Shown one piece after another: positions 42,956 to 52,006 of a DNA stretch of 64,000 nt (positions are counted from its first letter, which is position 1; every line of letters begins with the position of its first letter). Below the pieces are notes generated by a model. The model worked only from the letters and a program-made list of their open reading frames with translations. It did no database searches and was not told where the DNA came from. The stretch is from assembly GCA_036261615.1 (NCBI GenBank), contig DATAKK010000013.1, forward strand, positions 1-64,000, given 5' to 3'. The position numbers and the translations under genes are program-made. This DNA is from JAJYQH01 sp036261615 (GTDB lineage Bacteria; Actinomycetota; Actinomycetes; Propionibacteriales; Propionibacteriaceae).

Positions 42956-44749
42956 TCAGCCGGCGATGTCGTACGACTGCAGCCGCTTGCGGTCCTCGCG
43001 GGTGCCCGACTGCTGCAGGGCGAGCAGTTCGGCGTAGATGCCGCCGGTGTGGGCGAGCTCGGCCGGCGTCCCGATCTCGTCGACCCGGCCGTCGCGCAGG
43101 GTGACGATCCGGTCGACCGAGGCGATCGTCGACAGCCGGTGAGCGATGATGATGCTCGTCCGCCCGGCCATGAGGTGGTCGAGCCCGGCCTGCACCTGCC
43201 GCTCGGCCTTGGTGTCGAGCGCGCTGGTGGCCTCGTCGAGGACGAGGATCGGGGCGTCCTTGAGGATCGCCCGGGCCACCGCGATCCGCTGGCGCTGGCC
43301 GCCCGACAGCTTGAGGCCACGCTCGCCGATGAGGGTGTCGTAGCCCTCGGGGAAGCGTTCGATGAAGGTGCTCGCGTTCGCGTTGCGCGCCGCCTCGACG
43401 ACCTCGCTCTCGGACGCCGCCGGCCGCCCGTAGGCGATGTTCTCCCGGATCGTGCCCGAGAACAGGGCGGGGTCCTGGAACACGACGCCGACGTCGGCGC
43501 GGACCTCGTCGATCGACAGGTCGGTGATGTCGCTGCCCAGCAGCCGCAGGTGCCCGGATCGCAGCCGGTAGAAGCCGAGCAGCAGGTTGACGATGGTCGT
43601 CTTCCCGCCGCCCGACTCGCCGACCAGGGCAACCCGCTCCCCGCGCCGCACGCTGAACGACACGTCGCTCAGCACGTCCTCGCCGGTCTCGTAGCCGAAG
43701 CCCGCCGCGTCGAACTCGATCACCACATCGGTGCCGGACGCCGCCGAGGTCGCGCTGCGTCCCTCGCCCACGTGCCACTCGTCGTCGGGCTCGGCCATCA
43801 CCGCGAAGTAGTCGCGGCTGCCGGCGATCGCGCGCTGGGAGGCGTCCACGAGGAAGCTCATCATCGTCACCGGCACCCGGGCCATGTTGACGAGCTGGAT
43901 GAGCAGCACCATGGTTCCGACGGTGAACGCGCCCTCGGCGGTGCGCACGAAGATGATCGCGTAGATGCCGAAGAACATGAGGTTGAGGACGCCGCGGCGC
44001 AGCGAGTCCATCTCGTGCCACCACCGCGACTGCTCGCGGGTGAGGCCCACGACGCTCGTGTAGTGACGCCGGAACAGGTCGAGCTCACGCCGCTCGGCGA
44101 CGAAGCTGCGCACCACCCGGATCTGCTGCACCACCTCGGCGAACCGGCCGCCGGCCTCGTCGATGTGGGCGTTCTTGGTGCGCTCGATCCGCTGCCACTT
44201 GCGGCTGGTGAGGGTGGTCAACCAGACGAACGCGGGGAAGACCACCGCCAGCAGCACCGCCAGTGGCCAGGAGTAGATGATGCTGACGACCAGCACCGCG
44301 CCGACCGTGAGCAGCATCGGGAAGAAGTTGTTCGCGAACCCGTTGAGGAACTGGGTGGTCTCGGTGATCGAGCGCTGCAGCCGGCTGATGATCCGCCCGG
44401 TGAGTTCGTTGTCGAAGTAGCGCTGCGGCAGGCGCATGAGCTTCTCGTAGTAGCGGGTCGACAGGATCGTCCGCAGTCGCACCGCCATGAGGTCGCCGAA
44501 GTAGCCGCCGAGGTTGCTCACCAGGGTGTTCGCGAGATCGGTGACGAACAGGGCCACGGCCAGCAGCAGGATCTCGCGCACGTGGTTGTCGGGCCCCGCC
44601 TGCGCGCTCACGATGAGGTCGGTGGCCCGGGAGATGATGAACGGCATCAGCAGGCCGGTGGCCGCGGTCAGCAGCGACGCGACGATGATGACGGCGTACG
44701 CCGGCCACAGGTCGCGGGCGGACAGAACCATCCGAAGAAGTGAGCGCAT
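42956..44749 (-). CDS. ABC exporter, fused membrane and ATPase domains
   Basis: A 597-residue half-transporter: six helices in about 15-310, and an ATPase domain from about 345. Motifs are Walker A GESGGGKTT, Q-loop GVVFQDPALF, signature LSGGQRQRIAVARAIL, Walker B ILVLDEATSALD and the switch His in IIAHRLSTI. It probably works as a homodimer that exports a lipophilic compound. It starts with ATG at 44749, and the perfect hairpin at 44789-44830 separates it from the upstream helicase gene on the same strand. Confidence 0.88.
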   Translation of the reverse strand: MRSLLRMVLSARDLWPAYAVIIVASLLTAATGLLMPFIISRATDLIVSAQAGPDNHVREILLLAVALFVTDLANTLVSNLGGYFGDLMAVRLRTILSTRYYEKLMRLPQRYFDNELTGRIISRLQRSITETTQFLNGFANNFFPMLLTVGAVLVVSIIYSWPLAVLLAVVFPAFVWLTTLTSRKWQRIERTKNAHIDEAGGRFAEVVQQIRVVRSFVAERRELDLFRRHYTSVVGLTREQSRWWHEMDSLRRGVLNLMFFGIYAIIFVRTAEGAFTVGTMVLLIQLVNMARVPVTMMSFLVDASQRAIAGSRDYFAVMAEPDDEWHVGEGRSATSAASGTDVVIEFDAAGFGYETGEDVLSDVSFSVRRGERVALVGESGGGKTTIVNLLLGFYRLRSGHLRLLGSDITDLSIDEVRADVGVVFQDPALFSGTIRENIAYGRPAASESEVVEAARNANASTFIERFPEGYDTLIGERGLKLSGGQRQRIAVARAILKDAPILVLDEATSALDTKAERQVQAGLDHLMAGRTSIIIAHRLSTIASVDRIVTLRDGRVDEIGTPAELAHTGGIYAELLALQQSGTREDRKRLQSYDIAG

Positions 44750-44788
44750 GGGGTCTTTCGTCGCGGTCTCGGTGGGGTCGCGGAAGAA

Positions 44789-44830
44789 CGTTCGACGTTT
44801 TCCACCGTAGTCGGTGGAAAACGTCGAACG
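44789..44830 (-). terminator. Perfect 18-bp-arm hairpin after the helicase gene
   Basis: CGTTCGACGTTTTCCACC (44789-44806) and its exact complement (44813-44830) flank the 6-base loop GTAGTC. It abuts the helicase stop codon. On the minus strand it is followed by TTCTT, so it could be an intrinsic terminator with a weak T-run. It also lies only 40 bases upstream of the ABC exporter start. Confidence 0.75.
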
Positions 44831-46639
44831 CTAACGTCCGGGGGCGGCGAGCCAGCGGCGCACCTGCTCGATCCGGGCGTCCACCTGCTCGGTCGTGGCC
44901 TGGGCCAGCGGGGGGCCTCCGCAGTGCCGGCGCAGCTCGGCGTGCACGTGGCTGTGCGGCCGCTGGGACACCCGCGCGTACTGGGCCACCAGTGAGTTGA
45001 GCTGTTTGCGCTTGTCACCGAGCACTCGGTGCAGGCTCTCCTCGGGGGGCACGCCCGTGCGCCGCTCGGTGCGCTGGGCGCGCGCGAGATGCCGCGCCTG
45101 CCGGTCGCGCAGCACCCGGTCGATCTGGTCGGCGTCCAGCAGCCCGGGCAGGCCGAGGTAGTCGCGCTCGTCCTCGCTGCTCGGGACGGCGGCCATCCCG
45201 AACTGGTTCGACTCGAACATGACGTGGTCGAAGAGCGCCTCGGACCCCAGCGCCTCGAAGCTGCCGAGCAGGTCGTCGGACGCCGCCTCGCGCCGGTTGG
45301 CCTGCTCGAGCAGCTGGTCGTCGAGGGTCCACTCGTCGGGGGTCCGCGGCCGGCCGAGGATGTGGTCGCGCTGGCGCTCGAGCATCGAGGCGTGAGCGAG
45401 GATCACCGGCACCGTCGGCAGGAACACCGTGGCCAGCTCGCCGCGGCGCCGCGACCGCACGAACCGGCCGACCGCCTGGGCGAAGAACAGCGGGGTGGAG
45501 GTGGCGGTCGCGTACACCCCGACGCACAGCCGGGGCACGTCGACCCCCTCGCTCACCATCCGCACGGCCACCAGCCAGCGGTCCTCGGACTCCGAAAACG
45601 CCTCGATCCGTTTGCTCGCCCCGGCGTCGTCGGACAGCACGACGCTCGGCCGGACGCCGGTGAGCTCGGCGAGGATCCGGGCGTAGGCCCGGGCCTGGTT
45701 CTGGTTGCTCGCGATGACGAGCCCGCCGGCGTCCGGGATGTGCCGGCGGACCTCGGTGAGCCGCCGGTCGGCGGCGTGCAGCACCGACTGCACCCACTCG
45801 CCGCGCGGGTCGAGGGCGGTGCGCCACGCCTGGGCGGTCACGTCCTTGGTGAGCAGCTCGCCGAGGTTCGCGCTCAGCTCGTCACCGGCCTTGGTGCGCC
45901 AGCGCATCGGGCCGCCGTAGTTCATGAACAGCACCGGGCGCACGACGTGATCGCGCAGCGCCTCGGCGTAGCCGTAGGTGAAGTCGGCCACCGACATGCG
46001 GGCGCCGGCGTCCGTCGGCTCGTAGCGGACGAACGGGATCGGGTTGTCGTCGGACCGGAACGGGGTGCCGGTGAGCAGCAGCCGGCGGGCGGCTGGGGCG
46101 AACGCGTCGCGCACCGCCTCGCCCCAGCTCAGCGCGTCGCCGGCGTGGTGCACCTCGTCGAGGATCACCAGCGTCCGGTGGTTGACGCAGCGGGCCTCGT
46201 AGTGGTGCACCCGGGCCGCGACCCCGGCGTAGGTGACCGCGACGCCGTGGAACTGCCTGCTGCGTCCGGCCCGGGAACTCGAGCCGATGCCCGGGTCGAT
46301 CTGGATGCCCACCTTGGCGGCGGCGTCGGCCCACTGCACCTTGAGGTGCTCGGTGGGGGCCACGACGATGACCCGCTCGACGGCCCGCGAGGCGAGCAGG
46401 TCGGACGCCAGCCGCAGCGCGAAGGTGGTCTTCCCGGCTCCGGGGGTGGCCACCGCGAGGAAGTCGCGGGGGGACTCCCGGTGGTACTGCTCGACCGCGG
46501 CCGCCTGCCACGCCCGCAGCCGGGACGCCGTCCCCCACGGGGCACGCCCGGGGAACGCCGGCGAGAGGTGCTCGAACGCCGACGTCATCGGCGCCCACCC
46601 GGCCGGGGCGCGCGCGGAGGCCAGTGTGAGGGGAGGCAC
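44831..46639 (-). CDS. Superfamily 2 DEAD/DEAH helicase
   Basis: A 602-residue ATP-dependent helicase. RecA-like domain 1 has Walker A ATPGAGKTTFA (about 64-74), VVAPTEHLKVQW, DEVHHAGD (motif II) and LLTGTPFRSDD (motif III). Domain 2 has VSEGVDVPRL and AVGRFVRSRRRGELATVFLP (motif VI). A C-terminal helical region with many Arg/Gln residues follows. It resembles actinobacterial DNA helicases of the UvrB/res-subunit type; DNA repair is likely but not proven. The GTG start at 46639 is used; an ATG at 46588 is possible. The hairpin at 44789 follows. Confidence 0.85.
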   Translation of the reverse strand: MPPLTLASARAPAGWAPMTSAFEHLSPAFPGRAPWGTASRLRAWQAAAVEQYHRESPRDFLAVATPGAGKTTFALRLASDLLASRAVERVIVVAPTEHLKVQWADAAAKVGIQIDPGIGSSSRAGRSRQFHGVAVTYAGVAARVHHYEARCVNHRTLVILDEVHHAGDALSWGEAVRDAFAPAARRLLLTGTPFRSDDNPIPFVRYEPTDAGARMSVADFTYGYAEALRDHVVRPVLFMNYGGPMRWRTKAGDELSANLGELLTKDVTAQAWRTALDPRGEWVQSVLHAADRRLTEVRRHIPDAGGLVIASNQNQARAYARILAELTGVRPSVVLSDDAGASKRIEAFSESEDRWLVAVRMVSEGVDVPRLCVGVYATATSTPLFFAQAVGRFVRSRRRGELATVFLPTVPVILAHASMLERQRDHILGRPRTPDEWTLDDQLLEQANRREAASDDLLGSFEALGSEALFDHVMFESNQFGMAAVPSSEDERDYLGLPGLLDADQIDRVLRDRQARHLARAQRTERRTGVPPEESLHRVLGDKRKQLNSLVAQYARVSQRPHSHVHAELRRHCGGPPLAQATTEQVDARIEQVRRWLAAPGR

Positions 46640-46675
46640 ATAGGACCACGGACTCTACCCGCTGACCCCCGGGCA

Positions 46676-46700
46676 ACCCGGACGCCGGCGGCGTCCGGGT
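46676..46700. terminator. Hairpin upstream of the helicase, built from GGACGCC/GGCGTCC
   Basis: ACCCGGACGC (46676-46685) pairs with GCGTCCGGGT (46691-46700) around five bases. It contains one copy of the abundant 7-mer on each strand. Confidence 0.55.
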
Positions 46701-46768
46701 GTCGCTGCGGGCGGCATCGTGGCTGGTCAGGGAGGAATGGCGGCGCGGAAAAGTACCCCGTAACGCAA

Positions 46769-46798
46769 CGAGGACCCGGTCGGGGGTCCGGGTCCTCG
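46769..46798. terminator. Hairpin downstream of the small membrane protein gene
   Basis: CGAGGACCCGG (46769-46779) pairs perfectly with CCGGGTCCTCG (46788-46798). It lies in the 289-base gap between two minus-strand genes and probably ends the 46929-47237 transcript. A GGCATG/CATGCC palindrome follows at 46854-46866. No T-run is visible. Confidence 0.6.
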
Positions 46799-46928
46799 TC
46801 GGGCTCAGCCCCGAGGGGCGAGCCTGTGCATCAACTGCACTCCGCAACTGTAAGGCATGACATGCCCCGTGCGAAATGGACGTCCGGCGTGTCACGTTGT
46901 GAGCACGTGATGCGTCCGCCGGGGGCGG

Positions 46929-47237
46929 TCACAGCATCGGCAGCACGAGGAACAGCGCGACGAGAGGGAGCAGGGTCGCGAGGGCCATCCGGTAGCGGTT
47001 GGCGACGCTGCCCTGGATCGCCAGCCAGGTGAGGGCCAGGCAGAGGGACGCGAGCACGGTGAGGCCGATCGAGCCGGCGAGTGGGCGGCGCAGGCAGGCT
47101 CCGGCGGCCGGGCAGGGCAGCCAGCTGGCGATGGCGAGGGCGCCGATGTCGAGGGTGACCGCGCCGCCGACGATGAGCGCGGTGAGGGCCAGGACGAACC
47201 GCGCCCACTTCGGCACCTCGACCCGCTGATCGCTCAC
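46929..47237 (-). CDS. Small membrane protein of unknown function
   Basis: A 102-residue protein with three membrane segments: FVLALTALIVGGAVTLDIGALAI, IGLTVLASLCLALTWLAI and LATLLPLVALFLVLPML. Between the first two lies CPAAGACLRRP, a Cys pair on the loop. I do not recognise the family. The GTG start is six bases after TACGAT, which supports a real, leaderly unencumbered (leaderless) gene. It lies 45 bases from the EamA gene on the same strand. Confidence 0.65.
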   Translation of the reverse strand: MSDQRVEVPKWARFVLALTALIVGGAVTLDIGALAIASWLPCPAAGACLRRPLAGSIGLTVLASLCLALTWLAIQGSVANRYRMALATLLPLVALFLVLPML

Positions 47238-47282
47238 GCTCCCATCGTAGGGACCGTGCTCCGGTCCCCCGCTCAGCCCCGC

Positions 47283-48221
47283 TCAGCCCCGGTCGGCCGT
47301 CAGGTCGGGCAGCGCGCCGGTGGTGGTCGCGCGGGCCGTGGGCTTGAGCCGGGGCATCACGGTGACGAGCACCATGGCCCCCACCATCGCGGCGCCGCCG
47401 AGGACCATCCGCCAGGAGACGACCTCGCCGCCGAAGAGCACCGCGAAGGTGGCCGCCCACACGGGTTCGCCGGCCATGATCACCGCCGCGGTCGTCGACT
47501 CGACGTACGACTGGGCCCAGATCTGCAGGAAGATCGGGATCGCGCCGGCGATGACCGCGAAGTAGATCATCCAGGTCCACTGGACGCCGGTGTGCGGCAG
47601 TGTCACCCCGCCGGGCAGGGCCGCCACCACGCAGATGAGCGCCACGACGACCAGCTCGACGTTGGTGAGCTGCAGCGCCGTCGCCGGGGAGGAGAAGCGG
47701 TCGACAGCGATGATGTGCCCCGCGTAGAGCACCGCGCTCACCAGCGTGAGCGCCTCCCCGAGCCGGCCGCTGCCCGCGAGCGAGCCGCTGCCGATGCTCA
47801 GCACGCCCAGTCCCACCGTCGCGAGCACCACCGCCACCCAGGTGGCCTCGGGGATCCGCTCGCGCAGCAGCCAGGCGGCGAGGAACGGCGTGACCACCAC
47901 GTAGAGCCCGGTGATGAAGCCCGACACGGACGCCGGCGTCCGCGCCAGCCCGTAGGTCTGGACGAGTTGGGCGACCCCGTAGATGGCGCCGATGACCACG
48001 CCCTGCAGCAGCGTGCGCCGCGGCATCCGCCAGTGCCTGCGCGCCAGCACCCCGACCACCCCGGCCGCGATGACGAACCGCACGGCGAGCATGTCGGGCA
48101 CGGGCACCTGGCCCACGAACGCCTTCATCGAGAAGAACGTCGAGCCCCACAGCATCGCCATGAGCACCAGGCTCACCAGGGCGAGCACCTGGCGGCCCTG
48201 AGGGTGGCGGCGGCTGGTCAC
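47283..48221 (-). CDS. EamA-family (drug/metabolite superfamily) transporter
   Basis: A 312-residue protein with ten predicted helices in two EamA repeats. The first repeat includes LVLMAMLWGSTFFSMKAFVG and ARTPASVSGFITGLYVVVTPFLAAWLLRERIP; the second includes WAQSYVESTTAAVIMAGEPVWAATFAVLFGGEV. Such proteins export amino acids or other metabolites. It starts with GTG six bases after TAGGCT (leaderless). It is divergent from the 2-hydroxyacid dehydrogenase, with a GGACGCC/GGCGTCC hairpin between. Confidence 0.88.
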   Translation of the reverse strand: MTSRRHPQGRQVLALVSLVLMAMLWGSTFFSMKAFVGQVPVPDMLAVRFVIAAGVVGVLARRHWRMPRRTLLQGVVIGAIYGVAQLVQTYGLARTPASVSGFITGLYVVVTPFLAAWLLRERIPEATWVAVVLATVGLGVLSIGSGSLAGSGRLGEALTLVSAVLYAGHIIAVDRFSSPATALQLTNVELVVVALICVVAALPGGVTLPHTGVQWTWMIYFAVIAGAIPIFLQIWAQSYVESTTAAVIMAGEPVWAATFAVLFGGEVVSWRMVLGGAAMVGAMVLVTVMPRLKPTARATTTGALPDLTADRG

Positions 48222-48253
48222 CGGCGCAGCCTAACGCCGCCCGCCCGCCGGGC

Positions 48254-48278
48254 CGGACGCCGGGACCCGCGGCGTCCG
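48254..48278. repeat. Inverted pair of GGACGCC/GGCGTCC between divergent genes
   Basis: CGGACGCCG (48254-48262) pairs with CGGCGTCCG (48270-48278) around seven bases. It sits upstream of both the EamA and dehydrogenase genes, so it is not a terminator for either. It overlaps the likely -35 region of the +-strand leaderless promoter. Confidence 0.6.
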
Positions 48279-48293
48279 TCGTAGGGTGTCGCC

Positions 48294-49226
48294 ATGCGCG
48301 TGACCGTTCCCACTGCCGACCTCCGCGACCTCCTCACCGACGACCTCCCCGAGGGCATCACGCTCGACCTGTGGCCGATGACCGACCCGCCCGAGGGGCG
48401 CGTCGACCTCGCGGTGATGCCCTACCTCGTCGGTGCCGAGCTGCTGCGCGTGCTCGACGGGGCCGACGTCGGCTGGATCCAGAGCCAGTCGCTGGGCTTC
48501 GACAACATCGAGAACTTCCTGCCGGCCGGCGTCGGGTTCAGCAACGCGGTCGGCGTCCACGAGGCCGCCACCGCCGAGATCGCGCTCGGGCTCATCCTCG
48601 CGGCGCAGCGCAACCTCGCCGAGCACGTGCTCGACCAGCAGCGGGCGGTGTGGCGTCCCAGGTTCGGACCCGGGCTGCAGAGCCTCACCGCGCTGGTGAT
48701 CGGCGTCGGGGGCGTGGGCGAGCTGATCGCCGACCACCTCGCGCGGTTCGGCATGGAGGTCGTGCGCTCGGCGTCCCGGGCCCGCACGGACGAGCGCGGG
48801 CGGATCCACGGTCCGGAGGAGGTCCCGGGGCTGCTCGGCACGGCCGACGTCGTCGTGCTCGCCACCCCGCTCAACCCCACGACCAAGGGCTTCTTCGACG
48901 CGGCGCTCATCGGCCGGATGAAGCCGGGTGCCCTGCTCGTCAACATCGGCCGCGGTGCGCTCGTCGACACCGACGCCCTGGTCGCCGCCTGCCGGGCGGG
49001 ACGCGTCCGGGCCGCGCTCGACGTCGTCGACCCCGAGCCGCTGCCCGCCGACCACCCGCTGTGGTCGGCTCCCGGCGTCCTCATCACCCCGCACGTGGGC
49101 GGCCGGTCGACGACGATGATCAACCGGGTGGCCGCCCTCGTCGCCCGGCAGATCCGGCACCTGGCGGCGGGCGAGCCGCTCGAGAACCCGGTGCCCGCGG
49201 TGATGCGCGAGGTCTCCGGGCGCTAA
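48294..49226 (+). CDS. D-2-hydroxyacid dehydrogenase family protein
   Basis: NAD(P)-dependent oxidoreductase of the formate/D-lactate/glycerate dehydrogenase type, 310 residues. The dinucleotide motif is VIGVGGVGELIADHLARFG, catalytic Arg lies in LVNIGRGALVDTDAL, catalytic Glu in DVVDPEPLPADHPLW, and catalytic His in LITPHVGG. The N-terminal catalytic lobe is somewhat short. The exact substrate (2-oxo acid) cannot be assigned. The ATG is six bases after TAGGGT, a leaderless start. A four-box repeat follows the gene. Confidence 0.85.
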   Translation: MRVTVPTADLRDLLTDDLPEGITLDLWPMTDPPEGRVDLAVMPYLVGAELLRVLDGADVGWIQSQSLGFDNIENFLPAGVGFSNAVGVHEAATAEIALGLILAAQRNLAEHVLDQQRAVWRPRFGPGLQSLTALVIGVGGVGELIADHLARFGMEVVRSASRARTDERGRIHGPEEVPGLLGTADVVVLATPLNPTTKGFFDAALIGRMKPGALLVNIGRGALVDTDALVAACRAGRVRAALDVVDPEPLPADHPLWSAPGVLITPHVGGRSTTMINRVAALVARQIRHLAAGEPLENPVPAVMREVSGR

Positions 49227-49246
49227 GCGTCCCAGTTCGCCCGCGC

Positions 49247-49327
49247 GGCGTACGACCTGACCGCCGCGGCGTACGAGTCGTCGGTTCCGGCCCGACATGT
49301 CGTACGCCGTCAGTCATGTCGTACGCC
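49247..49327. repeat. Four-box palindromic intergenic repeat, copy B
   Basis: GGCGTACGA boxes at 49247-49255 and 49268-49276 and TCGTACGCC boxes at 49300-49308 and 49319-49327, with spacings of 21, 32 and 19. In reverse complement this is the same element as at 3687-3766. It fills the gap between the hydroxyacid dehydrogenase and the zinc dehydrogenase genes. Confidence 0.85.
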
Positions 49328-49417
49328 GACCGAGCCGGGCGGGGCCCGCACGGGAGGGCCGGGGCTGCGGAAAGGGCGGAAAGGGGCCTGTCGTGGCGCC
49401 CTACTAGGCTGGCGTCC

Positions 49418-50434
49418 ATGCGAGGAGCCGTCATCCATGCCCCCTTCGACGTCCGCGTCGAGGACCGCCCCGATCCCGTCATCGTCGAACCCACCGACGC
49501 CATCCTGCGGGTCTCCGCCGCCTGCATCTGCGGCTCCGACCTGTGGCCCTACCGTGGCATCAACGAGGTGCGCGGCCCTCAGCCCATCGGGCACGAGTAC
49601 TGCGGCATCGTCGAGGAGGTCGGCTCCGCCGTCACCACCATCCAGACCGGCGACTTCGTCGTCGGCGGGTTCTTCGCCTGTGACAACGAGTGCCCCAACT
49701 GCCGGGCCGGGTTCCACAACGCCTGCGTGAACTTCCAGGGCTACGACGGCTGCCAGGCCGAGTTCCTCCGGGTGCCGCTCGCCGACGGGACGCTGGTGGC
49801 GACGCCCGAGCCGCCGGCCGCCGAGCTCATCCCCAGCCTGCTCACCCTGTCCGACGTCATGGCCACCGGCTGGCACGCCGCCACGATGGCCAATGTGCAG
49901 CCCGGGATGACGGTCGCGGTCGTCGGCGACGGCGCCGTCGGCCTGTGCGGCGTCCTCGCGGCCAAGCAGAAGGGCGCCGCCCGGATCATCGCGATGAGCC
50001 GCCACCCCCAGCGCCAGGCGCTGGCCCGCGAGTTCGGCGCCACCGACATCATCGAGGAGCGCGACGAGGCCGGGGTCGAGGCGGTCAAGCGGCTCACCGA
50101 CGGCGTCGGCGCGGACGCCGTGCTCGAGTGCGTCGGCACCGGGCCGTCGATGCTGCAGGCCATCGGCAGCTGCCGGGCCGGCGGCATGGTCGGCTTCGTC
50201 GGCGTCCCGCACGGGGTCGAGCTGCCGATCCGGCAGATGTTCACCCGCAACGTCGGCGTCCGGGGCGGCATGGCGCCGGTGCGCGCCTACCTGCCCCAGC
50301 TCATGGACCTCGTCCTCGCCGGCGACATCCAGCCCGGGAAGGTGTTCGACCACCTGCTGCCGCTCGAGCAGGCCCCCGAGGGCTATGCGGCCATGGACGA
50401 GCGCCGTGCGATCAAGGTGCTGCTGACGCCGTGA
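49418..50434 (+). CDS. Zinc-dependent alcohol dehydrogenase family protein
   Basis: A 338-residue medium-chain dehydrogenase. The catalytic zinc site is C38-type CICGSDLWPY with GHEYCGIVEEVG; the structural zinc loop is CDNECPNCRAGFHNAC with four Cys; the Rossmann motif is VAVVGDGAVGLCGVLAAK. It probably oxidises an alcohol or reduces an aldehyde with NAD(P). The ATG at 49418 is seven bases after TAGGCT, leaderless. It overlaps the PhzF gene by 4 bp in GTGA. Confidence 0.88.
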   Translation: MRGAVIHAPFDVRVEDRPDPVIVEPTDAILRVSAACICGSDLWPYRGINEVRGPQPIGHEYCGIVEEVGSAVTTIQTGDFVVGGFFACDNECPNCRAGFHNACVNFQGYDGCQAEFLRVPLADGTLVATPEPPAAELIPSLLTLSDVMATGWHAATMANVQPGMTVAVVGDGAVGLCGVLAAKQKGAARIIAMSRHPQRQALAREFGATDIIEERDEAGVEAVKRLTDGVGADAVLECVGTGPSMLQAIGSCRAGGMVGFVGVPHGVELPIRQMFTRNVGVRGGMAPVRAYLPQLMDLVLAGDIQPGKVFDHLLPLEQAPEGYAAMDERRAIKVLLTP

Positions 50435-51267
50435 CCGTGCGCCCGTTCCGTCAGGTCGACGTCTTCGCGACGTCGGGGTTCACCGGCAACCCGCTCGCGG
50501 TCATCCACGACGCGGAAGGGCTCGCAGACGAGGAGTTGGCCGCGATCGCCCGCTGGACCAACCTCTCCGAGACGACGTTCCTGCTGCCGCCCACCGATCC
50601 CGAGGCCGACTACCGGGTGCGCATCTTCACCGGCACCGGGGAACTCCCGTTCGCCGGGCACCCCACGCTCGGTAGCTGCCACGCCTGGCTCGAGGCCGGG
50701 GGACGCCCGCGCCGCGAGCACGTCGTCCAGCAGTGCGGGGTGGGCCTCGTGCCGGTGCGCCGGGACGCCGATCGGCTCGCCTTCGCCGCGCCTCCGCTGC
50801 TCAAGTCCGGCCCCGTCGACCCGGCTCTGGGGTTCCGGGTGGTCGGGGCGCTCGGCTGCGACCCCGGCCGGGTCGTCGGCCTGTCCTGGATCGACAACGG
50901 TCCGGGCTGGATCGGCGTCCTGCTGCGCTCGGGACGGGAGGTGCTCGACCTCCGTCCCGACCCTGCCCGGATGGCGGGGCTCAAGGTGGCGATCGCCGGA
51001 CCGGCCGAGCCTGCCGCCGGACACGACCTGGAGGTGCGCGCGTTCTACTGCCCGGGCGACGCGGTGCTCGAGGACCCCGTCACCGGCAGCGCCAACGCCG
51101 GCCTCGCGCTGTGGCTCATCGACGCGGGCATCCTCCCGAGCCACTACGTGGCGCGGCAGGGCACCTGCGTCGGGGCCGACGGCAGGGTCCGGGTCGAACG
51201 GGTCGGCGACGACACGTGGATCGGCGGTGCGGTGCGCACGGTGGTGAACGGCACCATCACGGCGTGA
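50431..51267 (+). CDS. PhzF-family isomerase-like protein
   Basis: A 278-residue member of the PhzF/diaminopimelate-epimerase fold. It has the duplicated pattern: QVDVFATSGFTGNPLAVIHDAEGLADEELAAIARWTNLSETTFLLPP in the first half (with the conserved Glu in SETTF), GTGELPFAGHPTLGSCHAWLE, and DPVTGSANAGLALWLI in the second. The real reaction of most members is unknown. The GTG at 50431 overlaps the dehydrogenase stop, so the two genes are translationally coupled. The frame is open upstream but not as coding sequence. Confidence 0.85.
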   Translation: MTVRPFRQVDVFATSGFTGNPLAVIHDAEGLADEELAAIARWTNLSETTFLLPPTDPEADYRVRIFTGTGELPFAGHPTLGSCHAWLEAGGRPRREHVVQQCGVGLVPVRRDADRLAFAAPPLLKSGPVDPALGFRVVGALGCDPGRVVGLSWIDNGPGWIGVLLRSGREVLDLRPDPARMAGLKVAIAGPAEPAAGHDLEVRAFYCPGDAVLEDPVTGSANAGLALWLIDAGILPSHYVARQGTCVGADGRVRVERVGDDTWIGGAVRTVVNGTITA

Positions 51268-51294
51268 CCGGCGTCCGCGACCCGGGGTCGAGGC

Positions 51295-51876
51295 TCAGGG
51301 GTTGGTGCTCGCCGACTTCGCCGCGCCCAGGTCGGAGTTCTCGGTGATGCTCAGGCCCTTGCCGGCCGCGGCCGACTCCACCTGCTTCACCAGTCCGTCG
51401 ACGCCGCCAAGGCCGGACACGTTGCCCGTCAGCAGCTGGCCCTTGAGGCTCGACAGCCGGGCGTCCAACTGCCCGAGCGGGGCCACGAGCACCCTGCACA
51501 ACGCCGGGCTCGCCTCGGCGTTCTTGTAGGCGTTGTCGACCAGCTTCGCGTCGACGAGCGCGACCGCGCCGGCCTTCACGAGCGCGGTGAGCCGGCCCTT
51601 CGCGCCCTTGTCGAAGGACCCCGCCCTGTAGGGCAGGTAGATCCAGTGGTGGAAGGTTCCGGCGGCCAGGCCGAGGTCGGCGACGAATCGGGTCTTGGCG
51701 AAGTCGCGGGTGTTGCTCGTCGGGCACGGGCCGGACGCCGTGCTGCCGGCCGAGCCGGTGCTCGGCGCCGTCGTCGAGGCCGTGGCGCCGGCGGAGGGCG
51801 TGCTGCCACCGCACGCCGACAGGGCCAGCGTGGCGACGATGACCGGCGCGAGCGAGGTTCTTCCGAGATGTTCCAT
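51295..51876 (-). CDS. Putative secreted lipoprotein, unknown function
   Basis: A 193-residue lipoprotein with signal peptide MEHLGRTSLAPVIVATLALSAC (lipobox LSAC), followed by a Ser/Thr/Ala-rich linker of about 25 residues and a globular domain with two Cys (GPCPTSN, PALCRV). No enzyme motif is visible. The ATG at 51876 was chosen because it begins the signal peptide; the frame opens upstream in the neighbouring gene. It lies on the opposite strand from the PhzF gene. Confidence 0.75.
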   Translation of the reverse strand: MEHLGRTSLAPVIVATLALSACGGSTPSAGATASTTAPSTGSAGSTASGPCPTSNTRDFAKTRFVADLGLAAGTFHHWIYLPYRAGSFDKGAKGRLTALVKAGAVALVDAKLVDNAYKNAEASPALCRVLVAPLGQLDARLSSLKGQLLTGNVSGLGGVDGLVKQVESAAAGKGLSITENSDLGAAKSASTNP

Positions 51877-52006
51877 TCGGCTCCGATCCGGGAACCGCCG
51901 TCGGGCGGGTGCTGGTCTCTCATTGAACGGGCCCGAAGGCCGGAGCGCAATGGGCAGAGATCCTCCGCTGTCGGCATGGTCACCCGCCGTAGGGTGGCCG
52001 GGGCGC

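Noticed and set aside
46858..46911. Tiny leaderless-looking frame (17 codons, MTCPVRNGRPAC...) near TAAGGC
   Set aside because: It has a Cys pair and an ATG soon after a weak box, but it is too short and lies within a hairpin-rich gap; nothing else supports translation.
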